A stretch of 45,068 bases of DNA from Nostoc sp. NMS2 (GCF_017115105.1 NZ_JABXKH010000113.1:1-45068); one strand, 5' to 3'. Positions 33,643 through 42,593 are shown, numbered from the stretch's first letter. Notes: generated from the letters alone by a model not told the origin. Numbers and translations are program-made.

Positions 33643-34559
33643 TAGATATCTCTATGTATATATGACAAGACTGTTCCAAGTTTAGATAAATCTCTATCAA
33701 CTCTGACAAAGAACAAACCGCCATCGTCCGTTGAGTGTATGGGAAGAGTGCTAAAGCTAGGACAATAGCCAAAGTGGCCTTTGGCAAAACTGTAATTTCC
33801 TATATTACAATATCCAACTAAACCGTATGCTTCTTCGTTATATGACTGGATCATTTGATATTTACCATCGTAGTGTGGCAAGATAGCAAGCAGCCATACT
33901 CCACCCCCGTTACTATCTTTTCTTAAAAACTTTTTTTTAGATATCTCAAATTGAACTGTATCTGTCTTGCTCCACGGTAGCAATTTGCTATCCAATGCAG
34001 GGATGAAGTCACGCAGTCTAGCATCTGGATGATCGTTTGTTGCATTTTTAAATTTTAATGGAATGGGGCCGTTCTCCATCCAAAGGATTTCAACTTCTTC
34101 ATTGCCTAGCACTTTCCAAGGGCCTACTTTAACTCCTGCGGGGATAAAGGAGTAGCCATGCTTGTTTAATTGCCACTCATCTAGTTGAATCGCACCTCTT
34201 AGTATAAAAATCTCTAAATCGGCAGTAAAGAAGCCAGAAGGGGCTTCAAATTGAGGCGGTAAAACGACTTTTGAAGTTGATGCACCGGAGTCATGCCACG
34301 TTAGCGATCGCTTACTACCGAATGCTACATTATCTGGCATCCCACTCACTCGCCAACCGTGTTCTTCTGCTACGGCATTTGTATCAAAGAATTGGTACTG
34401 GCGAGATATATACTCTTTGGATATCGCTGTACGCCTTCCTGATAGGTTCATCCGTCCTCTTCCGTCTCCACCCCAATCCTCTTTTACAGATGTTACGTGC
34501 AAAAAATCATCAGTTTGGTTTTCTTCTGCGGAATTAAAATTTATATTCTCTTCGCCCAC
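33642..34559 (-). CDS. DUF4437-type cupin-like protein
   Basis: The 305-residue protein has two cupin-like domains. The first (about residues 75-175) contains EAPSGFFTADLEIFILRGAI and KHGYSFIPAGVKVGPWKVLG, the second (about 195-300) contains GGVWLLAILPHYDGKYQMIQ and IGNYSFAKGHFGYCP with TDDGGLFFVRVDR. The pairing resembles DUF4437 proteins. The start is GTG at 34559 with GGAGAATC about 11 nt upstream. The gene is the first of a coupled pair with the ABM-like gene. Metal-ligand histidines are sparse compared with catalytic cupins, so a binding role is possible. Confidence 0.72.
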   Translation of the reverse strand: MGEENINFNSAEENQTDDFLHVTSVKEDWGGDGRGRMNLSGRRTAISKEYISRQYQFFDTNAVAEEHGWRVSGMPDNVAFGSKRSLTWHDSGASTSKVVLPPQFEAPSGFFTADLEIFILRGAIQLDEWQLNKHGYSFIPAGVKVGPWKVLGNEEVEILWMENGPIPLKFKNATNDHPDARLRDFIPALDSKLLPWSKTDTVQFEISKKKFLRKDSNGGGVWLLAILPHYDGKYQMIQSYNEEAYGLVGYCNIGNYSFAKGHFGYCPSFSTLPIHSTDDGGLFFVRVDRDLSKLGTVLSYIHRDI

Positions 34560-34661
34560 GACTTCAGATTCTCCTGTTTATATGTTTCTCGTTAGGCATT
34601 GCTCAATTTTAGATTGCGTTGACTCGACTTCCTCTAAAAATTAAATTGTTAATTCAGCAAA

Positions 34662-34961
34662 TTACCTTTTTTGTGCCATTGTTTGTAGCCATTCAATTAG
34701 AGGTCTTAAGGTTCCTGGCAATGCTGCTTCACTGACAGTCACCGTATGCTGCTTGCCGTTATCTTCTACTGTCAATTTATACTGAAAGCGATCGCTCTGT
34801 TGATTTGGCGAAGTAATTAGTTCAGGTAGCCTAAATAAATCTGCAACTTCCACCAGTCGGGGAAGTGTCGCAGCTTCATCTGGCGGGAGAGTGTCTGTAT
34901 CAACGGTTGTCTTCTTGCTGATTCCAGCAAAGCCACCTGTGCGTTCAAAGGATATCCGCAT
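34662..34961 (-). CDS. Emfourin (protealysin inhibitor family)
   Basis: The 99-residue protein closely follows the emfourin pattern: MRISFERTGGFAGISKKTTV, DTDTLPPDEAATLPRLVEVAD, FRLPEL, DRFQYKLTVEDNGKQHTV and LRPLIEWLQ. Emfourins are protein inhibitors encoded beside protealysin-like metallopeptidases (described in Serratia). The ATG at 34961 lies in the AAAAAAAATGCGGATATCC context. The gene follows the M4 peptidase gene by 167 bp on the same strand, which fits the usual peptidase-inhibitor pairing. It probably keeps the enzyme inactive inside the cell. Confidence 0.88.
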   Translation of the reverse strand: MRISFERTGGFAGISKKTTVDTDTLPPDEAATLPRLVEVADLFRLPELITSPNQQSDRFQYKLTVEDNGKQHTVTVSEAALPGTLRPLIEWLQTMAQKR

Positions 34962-35128
34962 TTTTTTTGCTCTTTGTTGTGTTATTTAGTTGGGATAAAT
35001 ACTTAAGCTGGAAGATGATAGTTCTCACATCCCACTGTAGCAACAACAAACTACAGATTTATCAGTCCTGAGTGAGGGAGTGGAAGGTCTTGACTATTTA
35101 TTCCTAACTCCTCACTCATAACTCCTAA

Positions 35129-36211
35129 CTACTTGATAACTCCTACCTTTTGCCAAGCATTCTGCACAGCTTTTTGCTCATCGCTACCATTACCGTAAAG
35201 TTCGCCAGCAACTTGAATGGTGACGTTGGCAGCTTTTTTAAAATCTGCTTTGGCATTCAAGCGATCGCGTAAAGTTATATACCAGATTTTGCCTGCTTTT
35301 TCCCAAGCATAGCCACCAATGCTAACAGCCGCTAGATAAAACGCATGGTTAGGGATTCCTGAGTTGATATGCACCCCGCCGTTATCATCAGTACCAGTAT
35401 ATTTATCTTTCATATAGGCTGGTTGAGGATCTTTACCCAATACTGGATCATCATAAGCTGTTCCCGGTGCTTTCATGGAGCGGAGGGCAACACCTTTGAC
35501 AGTCGGTACTAAAAGACCTTCACCAATGAGCCAATCTGCCTCTTGTGCTGTCTGATTTTTGGTCTTCTGTTTCACCAGGGAACCGAAGACATCAGAAAAC
35601 GATTCATTTAGTGCCCCTGGTTCGCCATAGTACTGTAAACCCGCTTCATACTGGGTTATCCCATGAGTTAGCTCATGCCCAATCACATCAATTGATTTCG
35701 TGAAGCGTTGAAACAGTTCTCCGTCGCCATCACCATAAACCATTTGGTCGCCGTTCCAAAAGGCATTGTCATATTTAACGCCATAATGCACGCTAGAGTC
35801 TAAACGTAGTCCTTTGTCGTCAATAGAATTGCGATCGAATATCTCATTAAACAAGTCATAAGTAGCACCAGCAGCATCATAGGCTTCATTCACTGCTACA
35901 TCACTACTGGGAGGATCTCCTTCAGCACGCACCAGTGTGCCAGGAAGTTGCTGTCCATTTTTTGCATCGTAGATAGTACGGCGCTTCTCACCTGGAGAAG
36001 GTGCAAATGAGATATTACCTACAACGTTTCTTCGTCCTAGAAATTGTGCCGAAATATTTAATGTATGAAAAGCCCAAGTACGCTGCTGGGGATTGCCATT
36101 CACCACGACACTTTTAAGCATGTGGGGTGGGACAATACAACAAATCGGGCATCTAGAGTCAAGTAGATGCTCATACTTGAACTCGGCTGATTTCTTTTTA
36201 TTTCGAGCCAT
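35129..36211 (-). CDS. Protealysin-like M4 metallopeptidase
   Basis: The 360-residue zinc peptidase has the HELTH motif at residues 179-183, the third ligand E203 in GALNESFSDVFG and the conserved catalytic segment SGIPNHAFYLA near 280. A short, non-signal N-terminal propeptide with the PPHML motif (residues 28-32) is the hallmark of protealysin-type precursors, different from the long thermolysin propeptide. A cysteine cluster CPICC (21-25) precedes it. No classical signal peptide is present. The ATG at 36211 has AAAAGGAG upstream. It is paired with the emfourin gene; a palindrome upstream may control it. Confidence 0.92.
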   Translation of the reverse strand: MARNKKKSAEFKYEHLLDSRCPICCIVPPHMLKSVVVNGNPQQRTWAFHTLNISAQFLGRRNVVGNISFAPSPGEKRRTIYDAKNGQQLPGTLVRAEGDPPSSDVAVNEAYDAAGATYDLFNEIFDRNSIDDKGLRLDSSVHYGVKYDNAFWNGDQMVYGDGDGELFQRFTKSIDVIGHELTHGITQYEAGLQYYGEPGALNESFSDVFGSLVKQKTKNQTAQEADWLIGEGLLVPTVKGVALRSMKAPGTAYDDPVLGKDPQPAYMKDKYTGTDDNGGVHINSGIPNHAFYLAAVSIGGYAWEKAGKIWYITLRDRLNAKADFKKAANVTIQVAGELYGNGSDEQKAVQNAWQKVGVIK

Positions 36212-36624
36212 CCAAGATATTCTCCTTTTAAAACTAAGTGATTCTTACAGTGGCTTTAACTCCACTGGAGAAAGGAGCAGAAAAACGAATCCAAATCGCG
36301 TGTCTCTGGTTTCTTTTCTGAAGAAAATTTTCTACTCTGTATTTTCGGATCGGTCTGTAGAGGATTGATAGTACCCTCATGGGTACTTCTGATGTGGAAA
36401 TATTGCATCAAAACACAAGGACAGCTTAGATACCGCAAGTTTCAGCCAAAATCTTTGCATGAGTTAGCAAGACCTCCTTTACAGACCGAAAGCGTTTATA
36501 TATTAGTTCCGATCAAGGGAAATAATCTTATTTATTGCTGTTTTGTTACTATAGGGCTGCTAATCCTATAAATATCGATTAGGGACAGGTAAATTCCAAA
36601 TCCAGGTATCAAAACCTAAAACTT
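36212..36624. other. Intergenic region upstream of the M4 gene
   Basis: The 413-bp gap carries a 7-bp-arm palindrome (36370-36387) and no recognisable gene. A 68-codon open frame at 36365-36571 has no ribosome site and no recognisable product. Confidence 0.5.
36370..36387. promoter_or_regulatory. Perfect palindrome AGTACCC-TCAT-GGGTACT, candidate operator
   Basis: Seven-base arms separated by four bases, about 160 bp upstream of the M4 peptidase start. The shape resembles dimeric repressor or activator sites; no regulator gene lies nearby, so this is only a suggestion. Confidence 0.4.
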
Positions 36625-37341
36625 TCATAGCCAGCCACCAAACACCGCCAGACCATAATATTTCCAAGGTACTGCAACTGTCTGAAATCTAGCTTTGCTC
36701 AACATTTGTAAATGAGCATCTAAGCTAGCTAGCTGGTCTTGACTGGAGTAACCTTGAGTGCTACTTGCACCAAGTTTTGCGCGAATCTCTATTAAATTAG
36801 CTCCCTGTTCAACTAACCATTCTTCTCGTGCCGCCTGATAAACTTCTGTTAAAGCTGGTGATTCTGGTAAAATGGGGTCTGCATTCCAAAAACAGCCATT
36901 TTGAGTGAGGCTAGGAGCAATTCTGCTAAATAACTTTAATTTCATCTCATCCTGGAGATGATGGATTGCCAAGGATGAGACACAGGCATCAAATTCGCTA
37001 CCAATATCTAATTTTTCTGGATTATTTGCCCAATCGCCAAAGTCTGCTTGTGTACCAACCCAACGTTTTTGATATCCAGCTGCTGTGATTTTATCTTGGG
37101 CAAATTGTAGCATTCGAGGTGAATAATCTAGAGCAATCACTTGGGCATTTGGAAAGCGTTTGAGTATCTTGAGACTAAGTTCCCCTGTACCACAACCTAA
37201 TTCTAATATCCGCAGACTTGTGGAAGGTAGACAACGGGTAATTACCTCCAACATCTCATCGTATCTAGGTATCAGTTGGCGAATACCAATGTCAAAATCA
37301 GCAGTGCTGGCGAATACCTCTCCGGGAAATAACTGTTGCAT
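36625..37341 (-). CDS. Class I SAM-dependent methyltransferase
   Basis: I use the ATG at 37341 (238 residues); an upstream TTG would add three residues. The AdoMet motif I is RILELGCGTGELS near residues 44-56, motif II VIALDYSPRMLQFAQ near 70-84, and a post-motif DACVSSLAIHHL near 118-129. The enzyme is of the Methyltransf_25/12 type, methylating a small molecule; substrate cannot be told. It lies 970 bp from mysA on the opposite strand, so a role in mycosporine modification is not indicated by operon structure. Confidence 0.82.
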   Translation of the reverse strand: MQQLFPGEVFASTADFDIGIRQLIPRYDEMLEVITRCLPSTSLRILELGCGTGELSLKILKRFPNAQVIALDYSPRMLQFAQDKITAAGYQKRWVGTQADFGDWANNPEKLDIGSEFDACVSSLAIHHLQDEMKLKLFSRIAPSLTQNGCFWNADPILPESPALTEVYQAAREEWLVEQGANLIEIRAKLGASSTQGYSSQDQLASLDAHLQMLSKARFQTVAVPWKYYGLAVFGGWL

Positions 37342-38310
37342 AGGGATCAAAACAAATATACAGACTAATCAATATTAATCATCCATCATTACTGAGGTAC
37401 AGATTACATCGGTATGAGCAACTTTTAGTATTAAAAAATATTCACTTCATATACTTTTGGCAGAATACATATATCACATTTTATGTTATCTAACAGAAAG
37501 TCATCTATTAATTTAAGCTGAAATCTTATGATTTTGAGCAAAAAAGCCAGCTTAACTCTTTTTTAAGATTTGTAAATATAAAATTGCTCACGTATTGAGT
37601 TAAACTGATATGAGTAATTAGTAACTCTGATTAATTAAAATTTTGGGTTTTCAAAAGTTACTGACGTTGGTATATTAAATACTGAACAGAAAGTTAACTA
37701 AAACAAACTAGAAGTCCACTGGCATTCTGAGTAAAACAGAGTGTAGCAAGTTTAGTGATAAAAGGTTCGAGACTAATGCTAAAAAACAGCGAACTGAAGG
37801 TTAATCAGGGCTGTAATCTTAAATGGAAGCCCGGAGATAAGCTATTTATCCAATTTTCTCTGTCAGAAATTTTGCGAATTAAAACAGTTGTAAAATCTCT
37901 ATATCTATAGATAGACATAGCAGAGTTCATCGTGAAGTTAATCTGCATTCAGGTTAATTTACTACAGGTCTATACTGGAGTTAATCTAAATTTAAGGTTA
38001 ACTCGCCGGATTCAGGTCAACAATCCCAAAAGAGCGCAAGCGTTATGACGATAAATTTTTATTGGGACTAGTTGATTAGTCTTGAGGCAACTTCAAATCA
38101 GAGGTTAGCTTACAGAATTTAGATAAATAACGGTGCTATTTAGTGGCATCGCTCGGTAATAAAAATCAGCTTTTCTAGTAAAAGCTTGCTTTAGAATGCC
38201 TAAAATTTTCGGCGTTCATGAGCATAATTTGTTATTCCCATACATCAGGGGAAATCTCAAATATTGCCTGAATTTTCACAAATTTTTCAGTTCTACCAAG
38301 GTCAATAATA
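37342..38310. promoter_or_regulatory. Long AT-rich region upstream of mysA with reiterated GTTAA motifs
   Basis: No gene is visible in this 969-bp region. The GTTAA core recurs: AGTTAACT (37691), GGTTAATC (37799), GTTAATC (37937 and 37980), GGTTAAT (37952) and GGTTAACTC (37996), with GTCAAC near 38015. The clustering within about 310 bp, 300-620 bp ahead of mysA, could mark transcription-factor sites. MAA genes are known to be UV- and stress-induced. Assignment to a regulator is not possible from reading. Confidence 0.45.
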
Positions 38311-39543
38311 ATGAGTAATGTTCAAGCATCGTTTGAAGCAACGGAAGCTGAATTTCGGGTGGAAGGTTACGAAAAAATTGAGTTTAGTCTTGTCTATGTG
38401 AATGGTGCATTTGATATCAGTAACAGAGAAATTGCAGACAGCTATGAGAAGTTTGGTCGCTGTCTGACTGTGATTGATGCCAATGTAAACAGACTATATG
38501 GCAAGCAAATCAAGTCATATTTTAGACACTATAGCATTGATCTGACCGTAGTTCCCATTGTGATTACTGAGCCTACGAAAACCCTTGCAACCTTTGAAAA
38601 AATTGTTGATGCTTTTTCTGACTTTGGCTTAATCCGCAAGGAACCAGTATTAGTAGTGGGTGGTGGTTTAGTCACTGATGTAGCTGGGTTTGCATGTGCT
38701 GCTTACCGTCGCAAGAGTAACTACATTCGGGTTCCTACAACGCTGATTGGTTTGATTGATGCAGGTGTGGCGATTAAGGTTGCAGTCAACCATCGCAAGT
38801 TAAAAAATCGCTTGGGTGCATATCATGCTCCTTTGAAAGTTATCCTCGATTTCTCCTTTTTGCAAACATTACCAACGGCTCAAGTTCGGAATGGGATGGC
38901 AGAGTTGGTGAAAATTGCTGTTGTGGCGAACTCTGAAGTCTTTGAATTGCTGTATGAGTATGGCGAAGAGTTGCTTTCCACTCACTTTGGATATGTGAAT
39001 GGCACAAAGGAACTGAAAGCGATCGCACACAAACTCAATTACGCGGCAATTAAAACTATGCTGGAATTGGAGACTCCAAACTTGCATGAGTTAGACCTCG
39101 ATCGCGTCATCGCCTACGGTCATACTTGGAGTCCTACCTTAGAATTAGCTCCAATGATACCGTTGTTTCACGGTCATGCCGTCAATATAGACATGGCATT
39201 GTCTGCAACCATTGCTGGAAGACGTGGCTACATTACATCAGGAGAACGCGATCGCATTTTGAGCTTGATGAGTCGTATCGGTTTATCAATCGATCATCCT
39301 CTACTAGATGGTGATTTGCTCTGGTATGCTACCCAATCTATTAGCTTAACGCGAGACGGTAAACAACGCGCAGCTATGCCCAAACCCATTGGTGAGTGCT
39401 TCTTTGTCAACGATTTCACCCGTGAAGAACTAGATGCAGCTTTAGCTGAACACAAACGTCTGTGTGCTACATATCCTCGTGGCGGAGATGGGATTGACGC
39501 TTACATAGAAACTCAAGAAGAATCCAAACTATTGGGAGTGTGA
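38311..39543 (+). CDS. mysA: Demethyl-4-deoxygadusol synthase
   Basis: The enzyme is a sugar-phosphate cyclase related to dehydroquinate synthase, converting sedoheptulose 7-phosphate to demethyl-4-deoxygadusol, the first step of mycosporine synthesis. The 410-residue length is typical. The NAD-binding [11 protein letters not shown] (residues 117-127) and the metal-site residues E198 (NGMAELVK), H271 (AYGHTWSP) and H287 (LFHGHAV) are present; a [10 protein letters not shown] block follows the KNRLGA loop. ATG at 38311. It is four bases ahead of mysB. The gene order mysA-mysB-mysC is the standard cyanobacterial cluster. Confidence 0.94.
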   Translation: MSNVQASFEATEAEFRVEGYEKIEFSLVYVNGAFDISNREIADSYEKFGRCLTVIDANVNRLYGKQIKSYFRHYSIDLTVVPIVITEPTKTLATFEKIVDAFSDFGLIRKEPVLVVGGGLVTDVAGFACAAYRRKSNYIRVPTTLIGLIDAGVAIKVAVNHRKLKNRLGAYHAPLKVILDFSFLQTLPTAQVRNGMAELVKIAVVANSEVFELLYEYGEELLSTHFGYVNGTKELKAIAHKLNYAAIKTMLELETPNLHELDLDRVIAYGHTWSPTLELAPMIPLFHGHAVNIDMALSATIAGRRGYITSGERDRILSLMSRIGLSIDHPLLDGDLLWYATQSISLTRDGKQRAAMPKPIGECFFVNDFTREELDAALAEHKRLCATYPRGGDGIDAYIETQEESKLLGV

Positions 39544-39547
39544 AAAC

Positions 39548-40381
39548 ATGACCAGTATTTTAGGACGAGATACCGCAAGACCCATTACGCCACATAGTAT
39601 TCTGGTAGCACAGTTACAAAAAACCCTCAGAATGGCAGAAGAAAATAATATTCCTTTAGAGATATTGACATCTCTGCGCCAAGGGTTGCAATTAGCAGCA
39701 GGTTTAGATCCCTATTTGGATGATTGCACTACCCCGGAATCCACCGCATTGACAGCACTAGCACAGAAAACCAGCAAAGAAGACTGGAGTAAACGCTTTA
39801 GTGATGGTGAAACAGTGCGTCAATTAGAGCAAGAAATGCTCTCAGGACATCTTGAAGGACAGACATTAAAGATGTTTGTGCATATTACCAAGGCCAAAAG
39901 CATCTTAGAAGTGGGAATGTTCACAGGATATTCAGCTTTGGCAATGGCGGAGGCGTTACCAGATGATGGGCGACTCATTGCTTGTGAAGTAGACTCTTAT
40001 GTGGCCGAATTTGCTCAAACTTGCTTTCAAGAGTCTCCCCACGGCGGCAAGATTGTTGTAGAAGTAGCACCTGCACTAGAGACGCTGCACAAGCTGGCGG
40101 CTAAAAAAGAATCCTTCGATCTAATCTTCATTGATGCCGATAAAAAGGAGTATGTAGAGTACTTCCAAATTATCTTGGATAGCCATTTACTAGCTGCCGA
40201 CGGGTTAATCTGCGTAGATAATACTTTGTTGCAAGGACAAGTTTACCTGCCATCAGAACAGCGTACAGCCAATGGTGATGCGATCGCTCAATTCAACCGC
40301 ATTGTCGCCGCAGATTCTCGTGTAGAGCAAGTTCTGTTACCCATCCGAGATGGCATAACCCTGATTAGACGCTTGGTATAA
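39548..40381 (+). CDS. mysB: O-methyltransferase of mycosporine synthesis
   Basis: The protein methylates demethyl-4-deoxygadusol to 4-deoxygadusol. It belongs to the CCoAOMT-like O-methyltransferase family: SAM motif I ILEVGMFTGYSALAMAEALP (119-138), acidic second strand LIACEVDSY, metal-site IFIDADKKEY (193-202) and CVDNTLLQGQVY. It has 277 residues, including an N-terminal helical domain of about 90 residues usual for MysB. The ATG is four bases after the mysA stop, so the two genes are co-translated. A hairpin separates it from mysC. Confidence 0.93.
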   Translation: MTSILGRDTARPITPHSILVAQLQKTLRMAEENNIPLEILTSLRQGLQLAAGLDPYLDDCTTPESTALTALAQKTSKEDWSKRFSDGETVRQLEQEMLSGHLEGQTLKMFVHITKAKSILEVGMFTGYSALAMAEALPDDGRLIACEVDSYVAEFAQTCFQESPHGGKIVVEVAPALETLHKLAAKKESFDLIFIDADKKEYVEYFQIILDSHLLAADGLICVDNTLLQGQVYLPSEQRTANGDAIAQFNRIVAADSRVEQVLLPIRDGITLIRRLV

Positions 40382-40426
40382 CAGGCGCAAAAAATTCAAA
40401 TAGTTCTAATTTGGATGCAATATCCG

Positions 40427-40454
40427 GTAGGGACGCACATCTGTGCATCCCTAC
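40427..40454 (+). repeat. Strong hairpin between mysB and mysC
   Basis: GTAGGGACGCACA (40427-40439) pairs with TGTGCATCCCTAC (40442-40454) with one T-G pair and a two-base centre. It is 45 bp after the mysB stop and 33 bp before the mysC ATG. Palindromes of this form are also a common interspersed repeat in Nostoc-type genomes, so it may be an inserted repeat that modulates transcript processing. Confidence 0.7.
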
Positions 40455-40487
40455 AAAAGAACCGCATTCCACGTCAAGGAAAAATTT

Positions 40488-41873
40488 ATGGCACAATCAA
40501 TCCCTTTATCTCTTCCTCAATCCCCAACGCCATCACAGGGTGTGAGGATAAAAATAGTAGCTCTATTCAAGACTATCGGGACTCTAACACTACTGCTGAT
40601 AGCCTTGCCGCTTAATGCTTTTATAGTATTGCTATCGCTGATGTGGGGGCCATTTACAAAAAAACCTGCCGTAGCCGCCCATCCTCAGAATATCTTGGTC
40701 AGTGGCGGCAAAATGACCAAAGCATTACAACTTGCCCGCTCCTTCCATGCAGCCGGACACAGAGTTATTCTGATTGAAGGTCATAAATACTGGTTATCAG
40801 GGCATAGATTCTCAAATGCTGTGAGTCGTTTTTATACAGTTCCTGCACCACAAGATGACCCAGAAGGCTACACCCAGGCGCTATTAGAAATTGTCAAACA
40901 AGAGAAGATTGACGTTTATGTACCCGTATGCAGCCCTGTAGCTAGTTATTACGACTCTTTAGCAAAGTCTGCACTCTCAGAATATTGTGAGGTTTTCCAC
41001 TTCGATGCTGATATAACCAAGATGCTGGATGATAAATTTGCCTTTACCGATCAGGCGCGATCGCTTAGTTTATCAGTCCCCAAATCTTTTAAAATTACCG
41101 ATCCTGAACAAGTTATCAACTTCGATTTTAGCAAAGAAACGCGCAAATATATTCTTAAAAGTATTTCTTACGACTCAGTTCGCCGCTTAAATTTAACCAA
41201 ACTTCCTTGTGCTACCCCAGAAGAGACAGCAGCCTTTGTCAAAAGTTTACCCATCAGCCCAGAAAAACCTTGGATTATGCAAGAATTTATTCCTGGGAAA
41301 GAATTATGCACCCATAGCACAGTCCGAGACGGCGAATTAAGGTTGCATTGCTGCTCAAATTCTTCTGCATTTCAGATTAACTATGAAAATGTCGAAAATC
41401 CCCAAATTCAAGAATGGGTGCAACATTTCGTTAAAAGTTTGCGGCTGACTGGACAAATATCTCTTGACTTTATCCAAGCTGAAGATGGTACAGCTTATGC
41501 CATTGAATGTAATCCTCGCACCCATTCGGCGATTACAATGTTCTACAATCATCCAGGTGTTGCAGAAGCCTATTTTGGGAAAACTCCCCTAGCCGCACCT
41601 TTGGAACCTCTGGCAGATAGCAAGCCTACTTACTGGATATATCACGAAATTTGGCGATTGACTGGGATTCGTTCTGGGCAACAATTGCAAACGTGGTTTG
41701 GGAGGTTAATACGAGGTACAGATGCCATTTATCGCCTGGATGATCCGATACCATTTTTAACTTTGCACCATTGGCAGATTACTTTACTTTTGCTACAAAA
41801 TCTGCAACAGCTAAAAGGCTGGGTAAAAATTGATTTTAATATCGGTAAACTCGTGGAATTAGGTGGAGACTAA
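40488..41873 (+). CDS. mysC: ATP-grasp ligase making mycosporine-glycine
   Basis: The enzyme conjugates 4-deoxygadusol with glycine to give mycosporine-glycine. I place the start at the ATG at 40488 (461 residues), preceded by AAGGA; the frame is open upstream to 40443 but that part lies in the hairpin region. An N-terminal hydrophobic segment (about residues 22-56) precedes ILVSGGKMTKALQLARSF; this membrane-like leader is a usual feature of MysC. The ATP-grasp core includes RKYILKSISYDSVRR, the WIMQEFIPGKEL block and AIECNPRTHSAITMF with the metal-site glutamate. The last gene of the visible cluster; no mysD or mysE follows. Confidence 0.94.
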   Translation: MAQSIPLSLPQSPTPSQGVRIKIVALFKTIGTLTLLLIALPLNAFIVLLSLMWGPFTKKPAVAAHPQNILVSGGKMTKALQLARSFHAAGHRVILIEGHKYWLSGHRFSNAVSRFYTVPAPQDDPEGYTQALLEIVKQEKIDVYVPVCSPVASYYDSLAKSALSEYCEVFHFDADITKMLDDKFAFTDQARSLSLSVPKSFKITDPEQVINFDFSKETRKYILKSISYDSVRRLNLTKLPCATPEETAAFVKSLPISPEKPWIMQEFIPGKELCTHSTVRDGELRLHCCSNSSAFQINYENVENPQIQEWVQHFVKSLRLTGQISLDFIQAEDGTAYAIECNPRTHSAITMFYNHPGVAEAYFGKTPLAAPLEPLADSKPTYWIYHEIWRLTGIRSGQQLQTWFGRLIRGTDAIYRLDDPIPFLTLHHWQITLLLLQNLQQLKGWVKIDFNIGKLVELGGD

Positions 41874-41874
41874 G

Positions 41875-41901
41875 TAATTCGTAATTCGTAATTCGTAATT
41901 C
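41875..41901. repeat. TAATTCG heptamers after mysC
   Basis: Three to four units of TAATTCG start 1-2 bp after the mysC stop, the same array as at 5722, 28902 and 42537. Confidence 0.8.
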
Positions 41902-41933
41902 CAAATTGCTAAATCAAGGGATGAATCTTGTGG

Positions 41934-41994
41934 GGTGGGCATCTTGCCCGCCCTGCAATACAAGGGACGGACAAGATGCCCATCTCACAAAACC
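41934..41994. repeat. GGCATCTTGCC/GGCAAGATGCCC palindromic repeat
   Basis: TGGGGTGGGCATCTTGCCC followed by a short spacer and GACAAGATGCCCATCTCACA. It shares its core with 25434 and 33084. The inverted arms may form a hairpin after the mysC gene. Confidence 0.7.
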
Positions 41995-42097
41995 ATCAAA
42001 ATCATCCCGCATTTATACTTATATTTAGTGCGGGTTTACTCTCTTTATTTTTTTATATCAATTTTTTAACATTTTTGAGGGGTCTAAATCCCTCGCT

Positions 42098-42250
42098 TAT
42101 AGCGGTTCTCAGTTGAGTGCAATACAGACCTAACAAGAACAGCCCCAACCCTTGTAGCGTTGGGGAGTAAGATTCAAAGCCTCTCTCCTAAGAGGAGAGA
42201 GGAATGGAAGTGAGGTCAAACTGTATTGCTTCCATTCGAGAACCGCTATA
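42098..42250. repeat. 153-bp MITE-like element, TATAGCGGTTCTC ends
   Basis: TATAGCGGTTCTC at the left is inverted as GAGAACCGCTATA at the right, and CAATACAG pairs with CTGTATTG further in. A second, truncated copy begins at 43146, and a diverged end at 25598. The centre holds CCCCAACCCTTGTAGCGTTG and CCTCTCTCCTAAGAGGAGAG. Non-coding. Confidence 0.85.
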
Positions 42251-42402
42251 TTAACAAAAAATAGAATGTAAGAAATATTACCTAGATTTCATCATGAATA
42301 TTTTTTAGGACAACCAAGAATGAAAGCGAAAGTTAGCTTATAAACCTCATCTAAGTTGAGAACCGTAGTTTTCGCCCTCACCCTAAATCCCTCTCCCAGA
42401 TC

Positions 42403-42534
42403 CTACGGTGTACACACAAGTAGTCCTAGAGCGAGTTTCCAGCCAAAAAAGGTAGATTCAAACTGATACAATCCGCGAATCAAAGTAGTAATTCCCGGAG
42501 GTTTCTGATAGGGTAAGCCTCTTGGCATCAGGTT
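42403..42534 (-). pseudogene. C-terminal remnant of a transposase-like protein, copy 2
   Basis: The 43-codon minus-strand tail (NLMPRGLPYQKPPG through LLVCTP, stop at 42403-42405) is identical to the copy at 5588-5719. The remainder of the gene is absent. A third trace of the same tail end, CTACGGTGTACACACA, is at 43241-43256. Confidence 0.6.
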
Positions 42535-42592
42535 AAATAATTCGTAATTCGTAATTCGTAATTCGTAATTAAGTTTTGTGACGGGGATTTAG
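42403..42592. repeat. Exact 190-bp direct repeat, copy 2
   Basis: Identical in sequence and orientation to 5588-5777, 36.8 kb away. It contains the transposase tail and the TAATTCG array. Directly downstream is the GC-rich palindromic repeat at 42594 and then an inverted element end at 42690-42729. Confidence 0.92.
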
Positions 42593-42593
42593 C

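Noticed and set aside
36365..36571. A 68-codon plus-strand frame upstream of the M4 gene
   Set aside because: It has no ribosome site and no recognisable homology, and contains the putative operator palindrome.
36625..37341. The methyltransferase as an extra mycosporine gene
   Set aside because: It is on the opposite strand, separated by 969 bp, and belongs to a different methyltransferase type from MysB; no link is shown.
28902..42571. TAATTCG arrays as a CRISPR array
   Set aside because: Units are contiguous 7-mers without spacers, and no cas genes are present.
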